From Paracoccaceae bacterium (GTDB lineage Bacteria; Pseudomonadota; Alphaproteobacteria; Rhodobacterales; Rhodobacteraceae): a DNA stretch of 34,557 nucleotides. The stretch is taken from the NCBI GenBank assembly GCA_026982575.1, contig JALSGU010000014.1, positions 1 to 34,557 on the forward strand. Reading direction: 5' to 3'. Shown here one piece after another: positions 22,803-31,538 of the stretch. The notes beneath the pieces are model-generated. The model did no database searches. It was not told the DNA's origin and worked only from the letters and a program-made list of their open reading frames with translations. How positions within the stretch are numbered: position 1 is the first letter of the stretch; every line of letters starts with the position of its first letter. A program made the translations under genes and the position numbers.

Positions 22803-23948
22803 ATGTTTAGAAAAATAGTCCTGAGTTGGCTGTTGCTGATGTCCCCTATAAGCTTGATTGCAGAAGAAAATCAAATTAAAATTGTGGCATTGGTGCTGAC
22901 AACGGCCGAGTATAACCCCGGTTCCGACAATATCCTTATAGCGCTTGATTCCCTTAACGCGCAAACTTTGCGGGTTGATTCTCCAAATGCATCCGAATTG
23001 CGGGCGGTGATAAAACGGTTTGCTGCGGCGGCAATTGACAATGATATCGCGCTGGTTTTTGCAGATGGTCCGGTTTTGAAATTGGGAGAGCGGGAATTCT
23101 TTGCACCGCCCGATCTTGATCTGCGTCGGGGGAACGATTTGTTGGCGGGGGCAATTCCATTGTCTGCATTGGCGCGGGCTACGGCACTGGCCACTGACGG
23201 GGGCGCGATTTTTGTGCATTCCAGCGATTTAGGCAAACCGCTGCCAGATGATATTTCACTGGTCCAGTTTGCGCCCGATATACGTTCCGGGACTAGCCCG
23301 GTTTTGCTGGGGCAGGCCGGTTCTGCCATGGCAATGGCGGAACTGTTCGAATCTCATGCCAGCGGCGAAGAAATGGACCTCAGCCGCCTTTTGACCGATA
23401 TGATTTCGCAGGAAGAATTTACGGTTTCCTATATTCCCAACAGGCCGGTGATTATTAAAAAGTCACCTCCAGCTCTGCCTGTGGTTACCTCTCTGGCTGT
23501 GAACAATTCAAATCTGGCGGGGCAAAGCAACGCCACATCTGGCGAAGAATCGGAAATTACTGGCGAAAATATTCCGGGGCAGGGCCTGGAAAGCACAAAT
23601 GCAAACACGGATAATCAAGCGGTTCAAAGCTCTGGTCGCCTGAACCTGCCGCAAATCCAGCCAGCGGCTGCCGATGAACCCGAGGCTGAATCTGTGGTTG
23701 CAACCATCGAGGCTGACGCTGAAAGGCCGCTAACGCTTGGAATGCTGGAAGCCCTGCAAAATGGACTGTCGCGGGCAGATAAACGCAAAATTCAGTATGA
23801 ACTGCGAGATATCGGGTTTTATTCCGGCTTGATTGACGGTGCTTTTGGCAATCAGACAAAAGCCGCCATTGAAGCATATCAAAGGTCGATCGACGCAGAT
23901 GTCACCGGTGTTTTGTCGGCTTCCCAGATGGACGGTTTTTTGAACTGA
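22803..23948 (+). CDS. Secreted caspase-like (probably inactive) protein with peptidoglycan-binding domain
   Basis: 381 aa from ATG 22803, which has AGGAAG upstream; ATG 22752 would place extra basic residues before the signal peptide. A signal peptide covers residues 1-19 or so (IVLSWLLLMSPISLIA). Residues about 25-210 follow the layout of bacterial C14 caspase-like domains (VALVLTTAEY, then ALVFADG, then PPDLDLRRG, then GAIFVHSSDLG). The catalytic His position (usually GHG) reads ADG, and the catalytic Cys position (usually DACR) reads HSSD, so the fold appears non-catalytic. A low-complexity linker covers about 230-320. The last 60 residues are a PG_binding_1 domain (IQYELRDIGFYSGLIDGAFG, then GVLSASQM). 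Confidence 0.75.
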   Translation: MFRKIVLSWLLLMSPISLIAEENQIKIVALVLTTAEYNPGSDNILIALDSLNAQTLRVDSPNASELRAVIKRFAAAAIDNDIALVFADGPVLKLGEREFFAPPDLDLRRGNDLLAGAIPLSALARATALATDGGAIFVHSSDLGKPLPDDISLVQFAPDIRSGTSPVLLGQAGSAMAMAELFESHASGEEMDLSRLLTDMISQEEFTVSYIPNRPVIIKKSPPALPVVTSLAVNNSNLAGQSNATSGEESEITGENIPGQGLESTNANTDNQAVQSSGRLNLPQIQPAAADEPEAESVVATIEADAERPLTLGMLEALQNGLSRADKRKIQYELRDIGFYSGLIDGAFGNQTKAAIEAYQRSIDADVTGVLSASQMDGFLN

Positions 23949-24076
23949 TATATTTTCCGGTTAGTATTCGGGCGATGGCTATGCCTTGCAAACTCCGGTT
24001 GGTGTAATCAATGTACTGGATTAAAATCCCGGATCATTTTAGCTAACCTTTAACGGAAACCCGTGTAAAAGAACGC

Positions 24077-25096
24077 ATGAACCAAAATAGCAACAAACCC
24101 GCCCTGACAGGGGAAATGCCGTTTGCGGCGCTAAATTCGCTGGAATTGGCCGGAAAAGGGCTGGAAGCGGTTCTTTTGGCGCTAACCAACGGCATGGGTG
24201 CCCCATTCCTTCAAGCGCTTGGGCTGATTGAAAGCTGCAAGGGCCGGCTGATCGTGGTGGGTGTAGGCAAAAGCGGCCATATCGGGGCCAAGCTGGCATC
24301 GACCTTTGCGTCTACCGGCACGCCGGCGTTTTTTGTGCATCCGACCGAGGCCAGCCATGGTGATCTGGGTATGATCAGCCGCGAGGACACGGTTTTGATC
24401 ATCTCGCGTTCCGGTGAAACCCGGGAATTGCAAGATATCATCGCCTATTGCAAACGGTTTTCCTTGCCGCTTATTGCCATCACTGGCAAAGCGACAAGCC
24501 TTGTGGCCATGGCGGCTGATGTGGTTTTGCATCTGCCAGCGGCGCGGGAATCCTGCCCGCATAATCTAGCACCAACCACCAGCACCTTGATGCAACTGGC
24601 GCTTGGCGATGCGCTGGCCGTTAGCCTTGTGGAACGTCGCGGTTTCACAGAGGTAAATTTTCGTGAATTCCACCCCGGAGGAAAGCTGGGCGCCAGCCTG
24701 ATACCGGTGCGTGAATTGATGGTCTCGGGGCAGGATATTCCGCTGGTATCAAAAACCGGTTCTATCTTGCAAGGGCTGGAATTGCTGACCGAAAAATCAA
24801 TTGGCATCATTGGCGTGATCGATGCCGATGGTCATTTAACCGGTGTCATAACCGACGGGGATGTGCGGCGTTATCTGGGCAATAGCAGCAATTTGACCAT
24901 GAAACAAATATTGTGGGAAACCCGGGTCAGTCAGGTGATGAGCAAAAACCCTATCTCGATTGTTCCGAATATCATGGCGATCGAGGCTTTGGCCCTGCTT
25001 CAGGAACATAAAATCTCGGCTTTGTTTGTGTTGAAAGACAACAAGCCGGTTGGTGTGATTACCCTGTTGACCTTGCTTCAGGCCGGGGTTGGTTAA
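24077..25096 (+). CDS. kdsD: Arabinose-5-phosphate isomerase (KdsD/KpsF)
   Basis: 339 aa, cytosolic. It makes D-arabinose 5-phosphate from ribulose 5-phosphate, the first step to Kdo. A SIS domain (about 45-180) contains VVGVGKSGHIGAKLASTFAS, the ASHGDLGMI loop and IISRSGET. The HPGGKLGASL linker follows, then two CBS domains at about 210-270 and 280-335 (DADGHLTGVITDGDVRRYL; LQEHKISALFVLKDN). Three bases separate its stop from kdsB. The upstream region has a near-match to a CtrA box, TTAG-N7-TTAAC, at 24039-24054. This, with kdsB and kdsA, forms a complete A5P to CMP-Kdo block except for the Kdo-8-P phosphatase. Confidence 0.95.
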   Translation: MNQNSNKPALTGEMPFAALNSLELAGKGLEAVLLALTNGMGAPFLQALGLIESCKGRLIVVGVGKSGHIGAKLASTFASTGTPAFFVHPTEASHGDLGMISREDTVLIISRSGETRELQDIIAYCKRFSLPLIAITGKATSLVAMAADVVLHLPAARESCPHNLAPTTSTLMQLALGDALAVSLVERRGFTEVNFREFHPGGKLGASLIPVRELMVSGQDIPLVSKTGSILQGLELLTEKSIGIIGVIDADGHLTGVITDGDVRRYLGNSSNLTMKQILWETRVSQVMSKNPISIVPNIMAIEALALLQEHKISALFVLKDNKPVGVITLLTLLQAGVG

Positions 25097-25099
25097 GCC

Positions 25100-25888
25100 A
25101 TGAAAACCGCCATAATTATCCCTGCGCGCTTTGCCAGCCAACGGTTTATGGGCAAACCGCTGGTGCAGCTTAGGGGGGCGTCCGGCCAAAGCAAAACCCT
25201 GATCCAGCGTACATGGGAGGCCGCATTGCTGGTTGAAAACATCGCGCAACTGATTGTCACCAGTGATGATCAGCGGATTCTTGACCACGCAAAAGGGTTC
25301 GGGGCCGATGTTATGATTAGCTCTGGTCAGGCACAAAATGGCACTGAACGCTGTGCCGAACTGGTGGATCAACTGGACCCCGATATTGATTTAATTATCA
25401 ATTTCCAAGGCGATTCCCCCCTGACGCCACCCGATTTTGTTGCCGAGATTATTGCGGCAATGAATCAGGGGGATGCGGCCATGGCCACCCCTGTTTTGCG
25501 CTGTGATGCTCAAACACTGGCGCGGTTTCGCGAGGATCGCAAAGCCGGAAAAACCGGCGGCACCACGGCGGTTTTTGATAAAAACAACCATGCGCTCTAT
25601 TTTTCAAAAGAGGTTTTGCCGTTTGCCGATGGGGGGGCGGATGCGCCGCCGGTGTTTCATCATGTTGGGCTTTACGGTTTTAGACCAGCGGCGTTAAAAC
25701 AATATCTGAATTGGCCACAAGGCGATCTGGAAAAGGTCGAGGGATTGGAGCAGCTCCGGTTTTTGGAAAATGGCGCCAAAATTCGCTGTGTCGAGGTTGA
25801 GGCCAAAGACCGCGTTTTTTGGGAGGTCAACAATCCGGTTGATGTTGAACGGGTGGAACTGGCGCTGGCACAAATGGGGGTGGAATAG
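25100..25888 (+). CDS. kdsB: 3-deoxy-manno-octulosonate cytidylyltransferase
   Basis: 262 aa. It activates Kdo with CTP to CMP-Kdo for lipid A or capsule assembly. Seen: AIIIPARFASQRFMGKPL (nucleotide-binding loop, residues 3-20), IVTSDDQRI, SSGQAQNGTERCAEL, NFQGDSPLTPPDF near residue 100, and FHHVGLYGFRPAAL. The usual motif is QGDEP; here Glu is Ser. The C-terminus EVNNPVDVERVE is typical. Its position between kdsD and kdsA, with 3 and 0 bases of spacing, argues for Kdo over another CMP-sugar. The GDSP variant leaves a small chance of a modified sugar substrate. Confidence 0.9.
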   Translation: MKTAIIIPARFASQRFMGKPLVQLRGASGQSKTLIQRTWEAALLVENIAQLIVTSDDQRILDHAKGFGADVMISSGQAQNGTERCAELVDQLDPDIDLIINFQGDSPLTPPDFVAEIIAAMNQGDAAMATPVLRCDAQTLARFREDRKAGKTGGTTAVFDKNNHALYFSKEVLPFADGGADAPPVFHHVGLYGFRPAALKQYLNWPQGDLEKVEGLEQLRFLENGAKIRCVEVEAKDRVFWEVNNPVDVERVELALAQMGVE

Positions 25889-26722
25889 ATGAAAACATTG
25901 CGTATATCAGGGCCGGATGGCGATGTTGAACTTGGCAATAGATTGCCTTTTGTGCTGATCTCTGGCCCGTGCCAGATTGAAAGCTATGATCATGCTTTGC
26001 GCTGTGCCGAAACCTTGCAACGCCAAACTGTGGCGGCGGGCATTCCCTTGATTTTCAAGGCGTCTTTTGACAAGGCCAACCGCAGCTCTGGCCGATCCGC
26101 ACGCGGGGTTGGCATGGAAAAGGGCTTGCGGATACTGGCAGATATACGCCGTGAAACCGGCCTGCCGGTTCTGAGTGATGTGCATGATGCGGGGCAATGT
26201 GCAGCCGTGGCAAAGGTCGTTGATATGCTGCAAATTCCGGCATTTTTGTGTCGCCAGACCGATTTGCTGGTTGCCGCTGCCAAAACCGGCAAGCCTGTGA
26301 ATGTCAAAAAAGGCCAGTTTCTAGCCCCGTGGGATATGGGCAATGTCGCGGCCAAAATCAGCGCTGCGGGCAATGACCAGATTGTATTAACCGAACGGGG
26401 AGCCTCGTTTGGCTATAACACGCTGGTGTCTGATTTTCGCAGCATTCCGGTGATGGCCGAAACCGGCTATCCGGTTATTTTTGATGCCACCCATTCAGTG
26501 CAACAACCGGGTGGCTTGGGTGAAACATCGGGCGGGCAGCGCCAGTTTGTGCCGGTATTGGCGCGCGCGGCTTTGGCGATTGGCGTGGCGGGGCTGTTTG
26601 TTGAAACCCATGATGATCCGGATAACGCGCCATCAGACGGGCCAAATATGTTACAGCTTGATACCTTGCCAACGTTGTTTGAGGAATGGAAAGCGCTGGA
26701 CCTGATTGCCAAATCTAGGTAG
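25889..26722 (+). CDS. kdsA: 3-deoxy-8-phosphooctulonate synthase, metal-dependent class
   Basis: 277 aa TIM-barrel enzyme joining phosphoenolpyruvate and arabinose 5-phosphate to Kdo-8-phosphate. [10 protein letters not shown] has Cys28, the metal ligand that marks the class II (metal-dependent) enzymes such as Aquifex; the E. coli class has Asn there. Other blocks: [35 protein letters not shown] (split here only for length), [25 protein letters not shown] (metal His) and [15 protein letters not shown] (metal Glu and Asp). It starts directly after the kdsB stop. It ends 4 bases before the convergent DUF2794 gene. Confidence 0.96.
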   Translation: MKTLRISGPDGDVELGNRLPFVLISGPCQIESYDHALRCAETLQRQTVAAGIPLIFKASFDKANRSSGRSARGVGMEKGLRILADIRRETGLPVLSDVHDAGQCAAVAKVVDMLQIPAFLCRQTDLLVAAAKTGKPVNVKKGQFLAPWDMGNVAAKISAAGNDQIVLTERGASFGYNTLVSDFRSIPVMAETGYPVIFDATHSVQQPGGLGETSGGQRQFVPVLARAALAIGVAGLFVETHDDPDNAPSDGPNMLQLDTLPTLFEEWKALDLIAKSR

Positions 26723-26726
26723 CGGC

Positions 26727-27074
26727 CTAGCTAACGATGCGGATCAGTCTTTGTTCCAGCACCCGTAAAACCATTTTCAAGTCATGCCCGCGCCGCAGGG
26801 TTTTGCCATTTTGTGCCACCACGGAATACTGGCCTTGTTTGCGCGCCAGTTTCGGGTTTTTCTCAATCCGGTAAATCGGGTTTTCAGCACTGTGGCGAAA
26901 CACCGAAAATATCGCAACATCCCGTAAGCTGGAAATCCCGTAATCCCGCCATTCACCGGCCGCCACCATGCGCCCGTAAAGCGACAGGATCGGCATTAGT
27001 TCAGTGCGGTGAAAGCTGGTGATTTCAAGGGGTTTGCCCGGAAAGGGGGTCACGGTTGATTGCATCTTTGCCAT
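26727..27074 (-). CDS. DUF2794 family protein
   Basis: 115 aa. The conserved body runs from FHRTELMPILSLYGRMVAAG through WRDYGISSLRDVAIFSVFRH to YRIEKNPKLARKQGQYSVV and a final LRRGHDLKMVLRVLEQRLI helix. This pattern is DUF2794, an alphaproteobacterial family with no known function. The positively charged, compact sequence with no membrane segment suggests a cytosolic protein. It converges with kdsA and is divergent from the gamma-glutamyltransferase gene, across a 107-bp gap that should hold both promoters. Confidence 0.9.
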   Translation of the reverse strand: MAKMQSTVTPFPGKPLEITSFHRTELMPILSLYGRMVAAGEWRDYGISSLRDVAIFSVFRHSAENPIYRIEKNPKLARKQGQYSVVAQNGKTLRRGHDLKMVLRVLEQRLIRIVS

Positions 27075-27181
27075 ATAGCAAGATTGCGGTGAGTTGCAGT
27101 TTTTTGCAAGAAAAATCCGTTTGGCAATTGCAAGTTTTTTAGCTGAATGCCACGATACGCCAAATACAAAAGGTTAAAAAC

Positions 27182-28759
27182 ATGCGTGATTTTCATTTTC
27201 CCGGACGTTCAACCGTAATTTCCAAACACGGCATGTGCGCGACTTCGCACCCTTTGGCTGCGCAAACTGCCATAAAAATTCTGCAATCGGGGGGCAATGC
27301 GGTGGATGCGGGCATTGCTGCTGCCATGGTGTTGAATATTTGCGAACCACAAATGACAGGGCTGGGCGGTGATTGCTTTGCTTTGCTGCAACCGGCGGGG
27401 TCGGCTGAATTTATCGGGTTGAATGCCTCGGGGCGGGCACCCAAAAACCTGTCAGCGGCGCGATTGCGCGATCAGGGCCATAGTGTAATTGCCGATAACA
27501 GCGCGGCATCTGTCACCATCCCCGGTGCGGTTGACGGGTTTGTCACCCTGTCGCAAGACTGGGGCGATCTGCCATTATCCGATGTTCTGGCCCCTGCCAT
27601 TCATCATGCGGAACAAGGGGTTCCGGTGGCGGAACGGGTGGCGTTTGATTGGGCCAACAGCCTGTCGCGCCTGCAAGGCAATGCCAAAGAATTATACGGG
27701 TTTTCGGGTAAAGCCCCCCAGATCGGGCAGGTTTTTAGTACCCGCGGCCAAGCAAAGGTTCTGCGCCGTATCGCCAAACAGGGCCGCGCCGGGTTTTACG
27801 AGGGCGAGGTTGCCGAAGATTTTGTCAACACCTTGGCGGCCCACGGCGGCACCCATACTCTGGATGATTTTGCTGCTACAAAATGTGACTATGTCACGCC
27901 AATTCGCGGTGAATACAAGGGGTTTGAATTGATCGAGCTGCCGCCAAACGGGCAAGGTTCAATCGCAATATTAATTGCCAATATTCTGGCGCATTTTGAC
28001 ATTGCAGCGCTTGACCCGTTTGGCAGCCAGCGCGCACATCTGGAGGCCGAAGCCACAAAGCTGGCCTATGATGCGCGTGACAGGTTTGTGGCTGATCCGT
28101 CGGCAATGGCAGACAGGCTGGAACATCTTTTGTCCAAACAGGTGGCGGCTGAACTGGCGGCGCTGATTGACCCTGACAGGGCTATGGATTGGCGGTTTGC
28201 GCAGGCAGGCTCGGTTCATAAAGAAACGGTTTACCTGACGGTTGTTGACAAAAACCGCATGGCGCTATCGCTGATTTATTCGATATTTCACAGTTTTGGC
28301 AGTGGTATTGCATCGGACAAGTTCGGGATTTTGCTGCAAAACCGTGGTGCAGGGTTTACCCTGCAACAAGGCCACCCCAACGAGGCCGCAGGTGGCAAAC
28401 GCCCGATGCACACTATTATTCCGGGAATGATCCGCAAACCCGATGAATTTCTGATGCCGTTCGGGGTGATGGGCGGGCAATATCAGGCCAATGGCCATAT
28501 GCGATTCCTGTCAAACATCGCGGATTTCGGCATGGGGATACAGCCCGCCATTGATGCACCGCGCAGCTTTGCCCATGCGGGGGATTTGGCGATGGAACGG
28601 GGCTATGGGGCTGAAATCCGAGACCGGTTAACCAAGATGGGCCACCACGTAACCACGCCCGAAACCGCCATTGGCGGGGCGCAAGCGATTATGATCAAGG
28701 AGGGTGTTTTGTTTGGCGCGTCTGATCCGCGCAAAGACGGGTGTGCGTTGGGCTATTAG
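27182..28759 (+). CDS. Gamma-glutamyltransferase family protein, no signal peptide
   Basis: 525 aa Ntn-hydrolase. Family blocks: ATSHPLAAQTAIKILQSGGN, AVDAGIAAAMVLNICEP, MTGLGGDCFALL, SGRAP (Arg85, carboxylate binding) and SVTIPGAVDGFV. The autocleavage/nucleophile site is near residue 349: KETVYLTVVD matches TTHYSVVD of E. coli Ggt, with Thr349 as the new N-terminal residue of the small subunit. FGSGI and GGKRPMHTI follow. Unlike E. coli Ggt there is no signal peptide, so it should be cytosolic and may act on gamma-glutamyl compounds other than glutathione. AAAAGG lies 8 bases before the ATG. It converges with hspQ, overlapping 4 bp. Confidence 0.92.
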   Translation: MRDFHFPGRSTVISKHGMCATSHPLAAQTAIKILQSGGNAVDAGIAAAMVLNICEPQMTGLGGDCFALLQPAGSAEFIGLNASGRAPKNLSAARLRDQGHSVIADNSAASVTIPGAVDGFVTLSQDWGDLPLSDVLAPAIHHAEQGVPVAERVAFDWANSLSRLQGNAKELYGFSGKAPQIGQVFSTRGQAKVLRRIAKQGRAGFYEGEVAEDFVNTLAAHGGTHTLDDFAATKCDYVTPIRGEYKGFELIELPPNGQGSIAILIANILAHFDIAALDPFGSQRAHLEAEATKLAYDARDRFVADPSAMADRLEHLLSKQVAAELAALIDPDRAMDWRFAQAGSVHKETVYLTVVDKNRMALSLIYSIFHSFGSGIASDKFGILLQNRGAGFTLQQGHPNEAAGGKRPMHTIIPGMIRKPDEFLMPFGVMGGQYQANGHMRFLSNIADFGMGIQPAIDAPRSFAHAGDLAMERGYGAEIRDRLTKMGHHVTTPETAIGGAQAIMIKEGVLFGASDPRKDGCALGY

Positions 28760-29082
28760 TGCAAATTGCCGCCAATATCGTATTTTCCGTTTGACAAGTT
28801 ACCAAACATTTCAGCGACTTCGGGGTGCTCAACCGGCTCATTCGTGTCGTCTTGCAACAGGTTTTGCTCGGACACATAAGCCACATAATAAGACGTATCG
28901 TTTTCGGCCAGCAAATGATAAAATGGCTGGTCGCGTTTTGGGCGCATGTCTTCGGGAATCGATTCCAGCCATTCGTCGGAATTGTTAAAGGTCGGGTCCA
29001 CGTCAAAAATCACCCCGCGAAAAGGGTGGATGCGGTGTTTTACAACCTGTCCTAATGTGAATTTAGCGTGCAGTTTTTCCAT
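28756..29082 (-). CDS. hspQ: Heat shock protein HspQ (hemimethylated-DNA-binding/YccV family)
   Basis: 108 aa. Signature blocks are AKFTLGQVVKHRIHPFRGVIF, FDVDPTF, DEWLESIPEDMRPKRDQPFY and YYVAYVSEQNLL, all characteristic of HspQ. In enteric bacteria the protein is heat-induced and acts as a specificity-enhancing factor for the Lon protease. The C-terminal 30 residues (DDTNEPVEHPEVAEMFG) are acidic and more variable. The start ATG at 29082 follows a GGAACTGG stretch. The short gene lies between the convergent ggt and the divergent AEC transporter gene. Confidence 0.93.
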   Translation of the reverse strand: MEKLHAKFTLGQVVKHRIHPFRGVIFDVDPTFNNSDEWLESIPEDMRPKRDQPFYHLLAENDTSYYVAYVSEQNLLQDDTNEPVEHPEVAEMFGNLSNGKYDIGGNLH

Positions 29083-29208
29083 GGGTCCAGTTCCAATGCC
29101 TGGCGGACAAATATCAGAGCAATGCGCGGTTTGTCTACAGCCATTGTAACAATGGTTGACAGGCCGGTTCGGTTGGGTTCTGACAGTACAAAGCCCAAAG
29201 GAAATAAT

Positions 29209-30099
29209 TTGTCAATCATCGCTACATTTTTGCAAGTGCTGGAAATTATCGCGCCGGTTTTCATTCTGGCAGGTATCGGGTTTATCTGGGTTAAAGGCGG
29301 CTGGGATTATCCGGTCCGGTTTGTCACCCGCCTGACCATGACGGTTTCGATCCCCTGTCTGATATTTGTGGCTTTGGTCAAAATGCAGATTGATCCGGTG
29401 ATTTTGCGAAATACCGCATTGGCGGCGTTTTTATCCTATTTGGCATTAATCGGTTTTTTTGCGGTTTTCATCCGGCTGATGGGGCTTGACCAGCAAACAT
29501 TTTTATCGCCGCTGGTATTTGGCAATACCGGAAATCTGGGCCTGCCGCTGGCATTTTTTGCTTTTGGATCCATAGGATTTGATTTTGCTGTAATTGTTTT
29601 TGCGGTCATGGCGCTGATGTCTTTTACCTTTGGGGTCTGGGTTGTTTCGGGGGGCAAATCCCCGGTTGTGGCCATTAAGGAACCTTTGGTCTGGGCGACA
29701 ATTCTGGGCTCTGTTTTTATGTTTACCGGCACAACCCTGCCGAGTTGGAGCATGAACACCCTTGAATTAATTGGACAAATGGGAATTCCATTAATGTTGA
29801 TCACCCTTGGGGTTGCCATATCGAGGCTGCGGCCGGCGGCGCTTAACCGGGCTGTTTGGCTGTCGTTATTAAAAATTGTTATCTGTGTTGCTGTGCCGGT
29901 GGGCATCGGGGTTTGGTTTGATTTGCCGCCCTTGGCATTTGCTGTTCTGGTCTTGCAAATCGCCACCCCTGTTGCCGTCACCAATTTTATGCTGGCGGAA
30001 AAATACGGGGCCAATTCAGCCGAGGTCGCAGGGCTGGTGGTGGTTTCAACGATTTTTTCGGTGGTCGCTATTCCGCTTATTCTTGCATTCCTGATCTGA
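29209..30099 (+). CDS. AEC (auxin efflux carrier) family transporter
   Basis: 296 aa from TTG 29209. This start is chosen because AAAGGA lies 7 bases upstream and the first membrane helix (LEIIAPVFILAGIGFIW) begins right after it; upstream in-frame codons give an unlikely basic, non-family leader overlapping hspQ. About ten membrane helices are visible in two sets around a central soluble loop, with FGNTGNLGLPLAFFAFG near residues 103-120 and IATPVAVTNFMLAEKYG near the end, both typical of AEC carriers. Members export or import organic acids such as malate; the substrate is unknown. Monocistronic. Confidence 0.88.
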   Translation: MSIIATFLQVLEIIAPVFILAGIGFIWVKGGWDYPVRFVTRLTMTVSIPCLIFVALVKMQIDPVILRNTALAAFLSYLALIGFFAVFIRLMGLDQQTFLSPLVFGNTGNLGLPLAFFAFGSIGFDFAVIVFAVMALMSFTFGVWVVSGGKSPVVAIKEPLVWATILGSVFMFTGTTLPSWSMNTLELIGQMGIPLMLITLGVAISRLRPAALNRAVWLSLLKIVICVAVPVGIGVWFDLPPLAFAVLVLQIATPVAVTNFMLAEKYGANSAEVAGLVVVSTIFSVVAIPLILAFLI

Positions 30100-30177
30100 C
30101 ACGGCTTGATATTTTGGTCAATTTAAGGCTAGATGCATAAAAAATAAAACAGAGCAGAAACTATTTGAGGCAAACAG

Positions 30178-30747
30178 ATGAAATATCTGGCGTTAATATT
30201 TGCGCTGGTTCTCGGGTCTTGCGCCCGGGATTCCAGCCCGCCCGTTCAACAGGATAATGCCTGTTCCATACTGGACCAACGCAGCGGCTGGCTGCGCGCC
30301 ATGCAAAAAACCGAGGCCAACTGGGGCGCGCCGGTGCATGTGCAAATGGCGATAATCTGGAAAGAAAGCAGTTTTCGCGCCCGGGCACGGACCCGGCAGG
30401 TGTTTTTCCTCGGGTCAATCCCCACAGGGCGCATTTCCAGTGCCTTTGGTTTTTCGCAAGCACTTGACGGCACATGGGGGGATTACCGGGATGCTACTGG
30501 AAACCGGCGCGCAAAGCGCAGCAATTTCGGCGATGCTTCGGATTTTATTGGTTGGTATATGACCAATTCAAACCGGCGTAACAATATTGCCATGGATGAT
30601 GCATATAACCAGTATCTTGCCTATCACGAAGGGCAGGGCGGTTTTGCCCGTGGCAGCTATCGCCAAAAAGACTGGTTGGTTGGTGTCGCCGGTCAGGTTC
30701 GCAATCAGGCTGCCCGATACGAAGACCAGTTGCAATATTGCACCTGA
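30178..30747 (+). CDS. Small lipoprotein with SLT lytic transglycosylase-like domain
   Basis: 189 aa. The N-terminus MKYLALIFALVLGSC carries a lipobox with Cys15, so it should be a lipid-anchored envelope protein. The remainder is a transglycosylase-type fold: VHVQMAIIWKESSFRARA with the probable catalytic Glu63, SAFGFSQALDGTWGDYR in the place of the usual GLMQ block, and YNQYLAYHEGQGGFARGSY in the place of AYNAG. This arrangement is found in short alphaproteobacterial SLT proteins. It would cut peptidoglycan glycan strands locally. Flanked by the AEC gene and the convergent znuB. Confidence 0.82.
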   Translation: MKYLALIFALVLGSCARDSSPPVQQDNACSILDQRSGWLRAMQKTEANWGAPVHVQMAIIWKESSFRARARTRQVFFLGSIPTGRISSAFGFSQALDGTWGDYRDATGNRRAKRSNFGDASDFIGWYMTNSNRRNNIAMDDAYNQYLAYHEGQGGFARGSYRQKDWLVGVAGQVRNQAARYEDQLQYCT

Positions 30748-30752
30748 ACAAA

Positions 30753-31538
30753 CTATTTACGGCGAAACAGGTTTAGCAGCACAAACAAAAAGCTGGCGGT
30801 TACAATAATCGCTGGCCCTGCCTGAATATCGGCCTGCCAGCTTAGCCAAATACCCCCTGTTACCGACATTATGCCAATGATTGCGGTGAAAACCACCATG
30901 CGTTCCGGTGAACGCGAAATTGCTGCCGCTGCTGCTGCGGGCAGAATAAGCATGGCAGTGATCAGCAATATCCCCACCAGTTTCATTGAAATCGCAACAA
31001 AAAACGCCAGTGTCAGGGTGAAAACCAGCCGGTCGCGCAATATGGACCCGCCTTCGGCCACCAGTAATTCGGGTGACAGGGTTGCGTTTAGCAAGGGTCT
31101 CCAGAAAAATGCGATAACCAGCAATATTCCGGCGGCCCCCGCCGCCATCATCAGTATTTCGCTATTTGATACGGTCAGAATATTGCCCAGCAATGTGTCC
31201 ATCAGGTTCAGCCGAACCCCCGGCAAAACCGCTGCTGCCACCAGCCCGATGGCCAATGCCGAATGGGAAAAAACCCCCAATATCGTGTCGGCTGCATAGG
31301 TCCCGTGCCTTGTGGCAAAGGTAACCGTAAGCGCCATGGCGGTGGTTATCACAATTACGCCCAGCATAAGGGGCATTGAAAAGCTCATCGCCAGGGCAAT
31401 GCCCAGCAATGCTGCGTGGCCGGTTGCATCGCCAAAATAGGCCATGCGCCGCCACACAACCAGACATCCCAACGGTGCCGCAGCAACCGCAATAATAATG
31501 CCGGCAATCAGCGCGCGCAGCAGAAAATCATCAATCAT
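30753..31538 (-). CDS. znuB: Zinc ABC transporter permease ZnuB
   Basis: 261 aa from ATG 31538 (MIDDFLLRALIAG); this start gives an 8-bp overlap with znuC. Eight or so membrane helices span the whole protein. Family blocks are CLVVWRRMAYFGDATGHAAL, VLPGVRLNLMDTLLGNIL and SMKLVGILLITAMLILPAA. It forms the channel of the high-affinity zinc importer. The minus-strand order zur-znuC-znuB forms one operon with overlapping genes. The periplasmic binding protein gene znuA is not in the window. Confidence 0.93.
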   Translation of the reverse strand: MIDDFLLRALIAGIIIAVAAAPLGCLVVWRRMAYFGDATGHAALLGIALAMSFSMPLMLGVIVITTAMALTVTFATRHGTYAADTILGVFSHSALAIGLVAAAVLPGVRLNLMDTLLGNILTVSNSEILMMAAGAAGILLVIAFFWRPLLNATLSPELLVAEGGSILRDRLVFTLTLAFFVAISMKLVGILLITAMLILPAAAAAAISRSPERMVVFTAIIGIMSVTGGIWLSWQADIQAGPAIIVTASFLFVLLNLFRRK

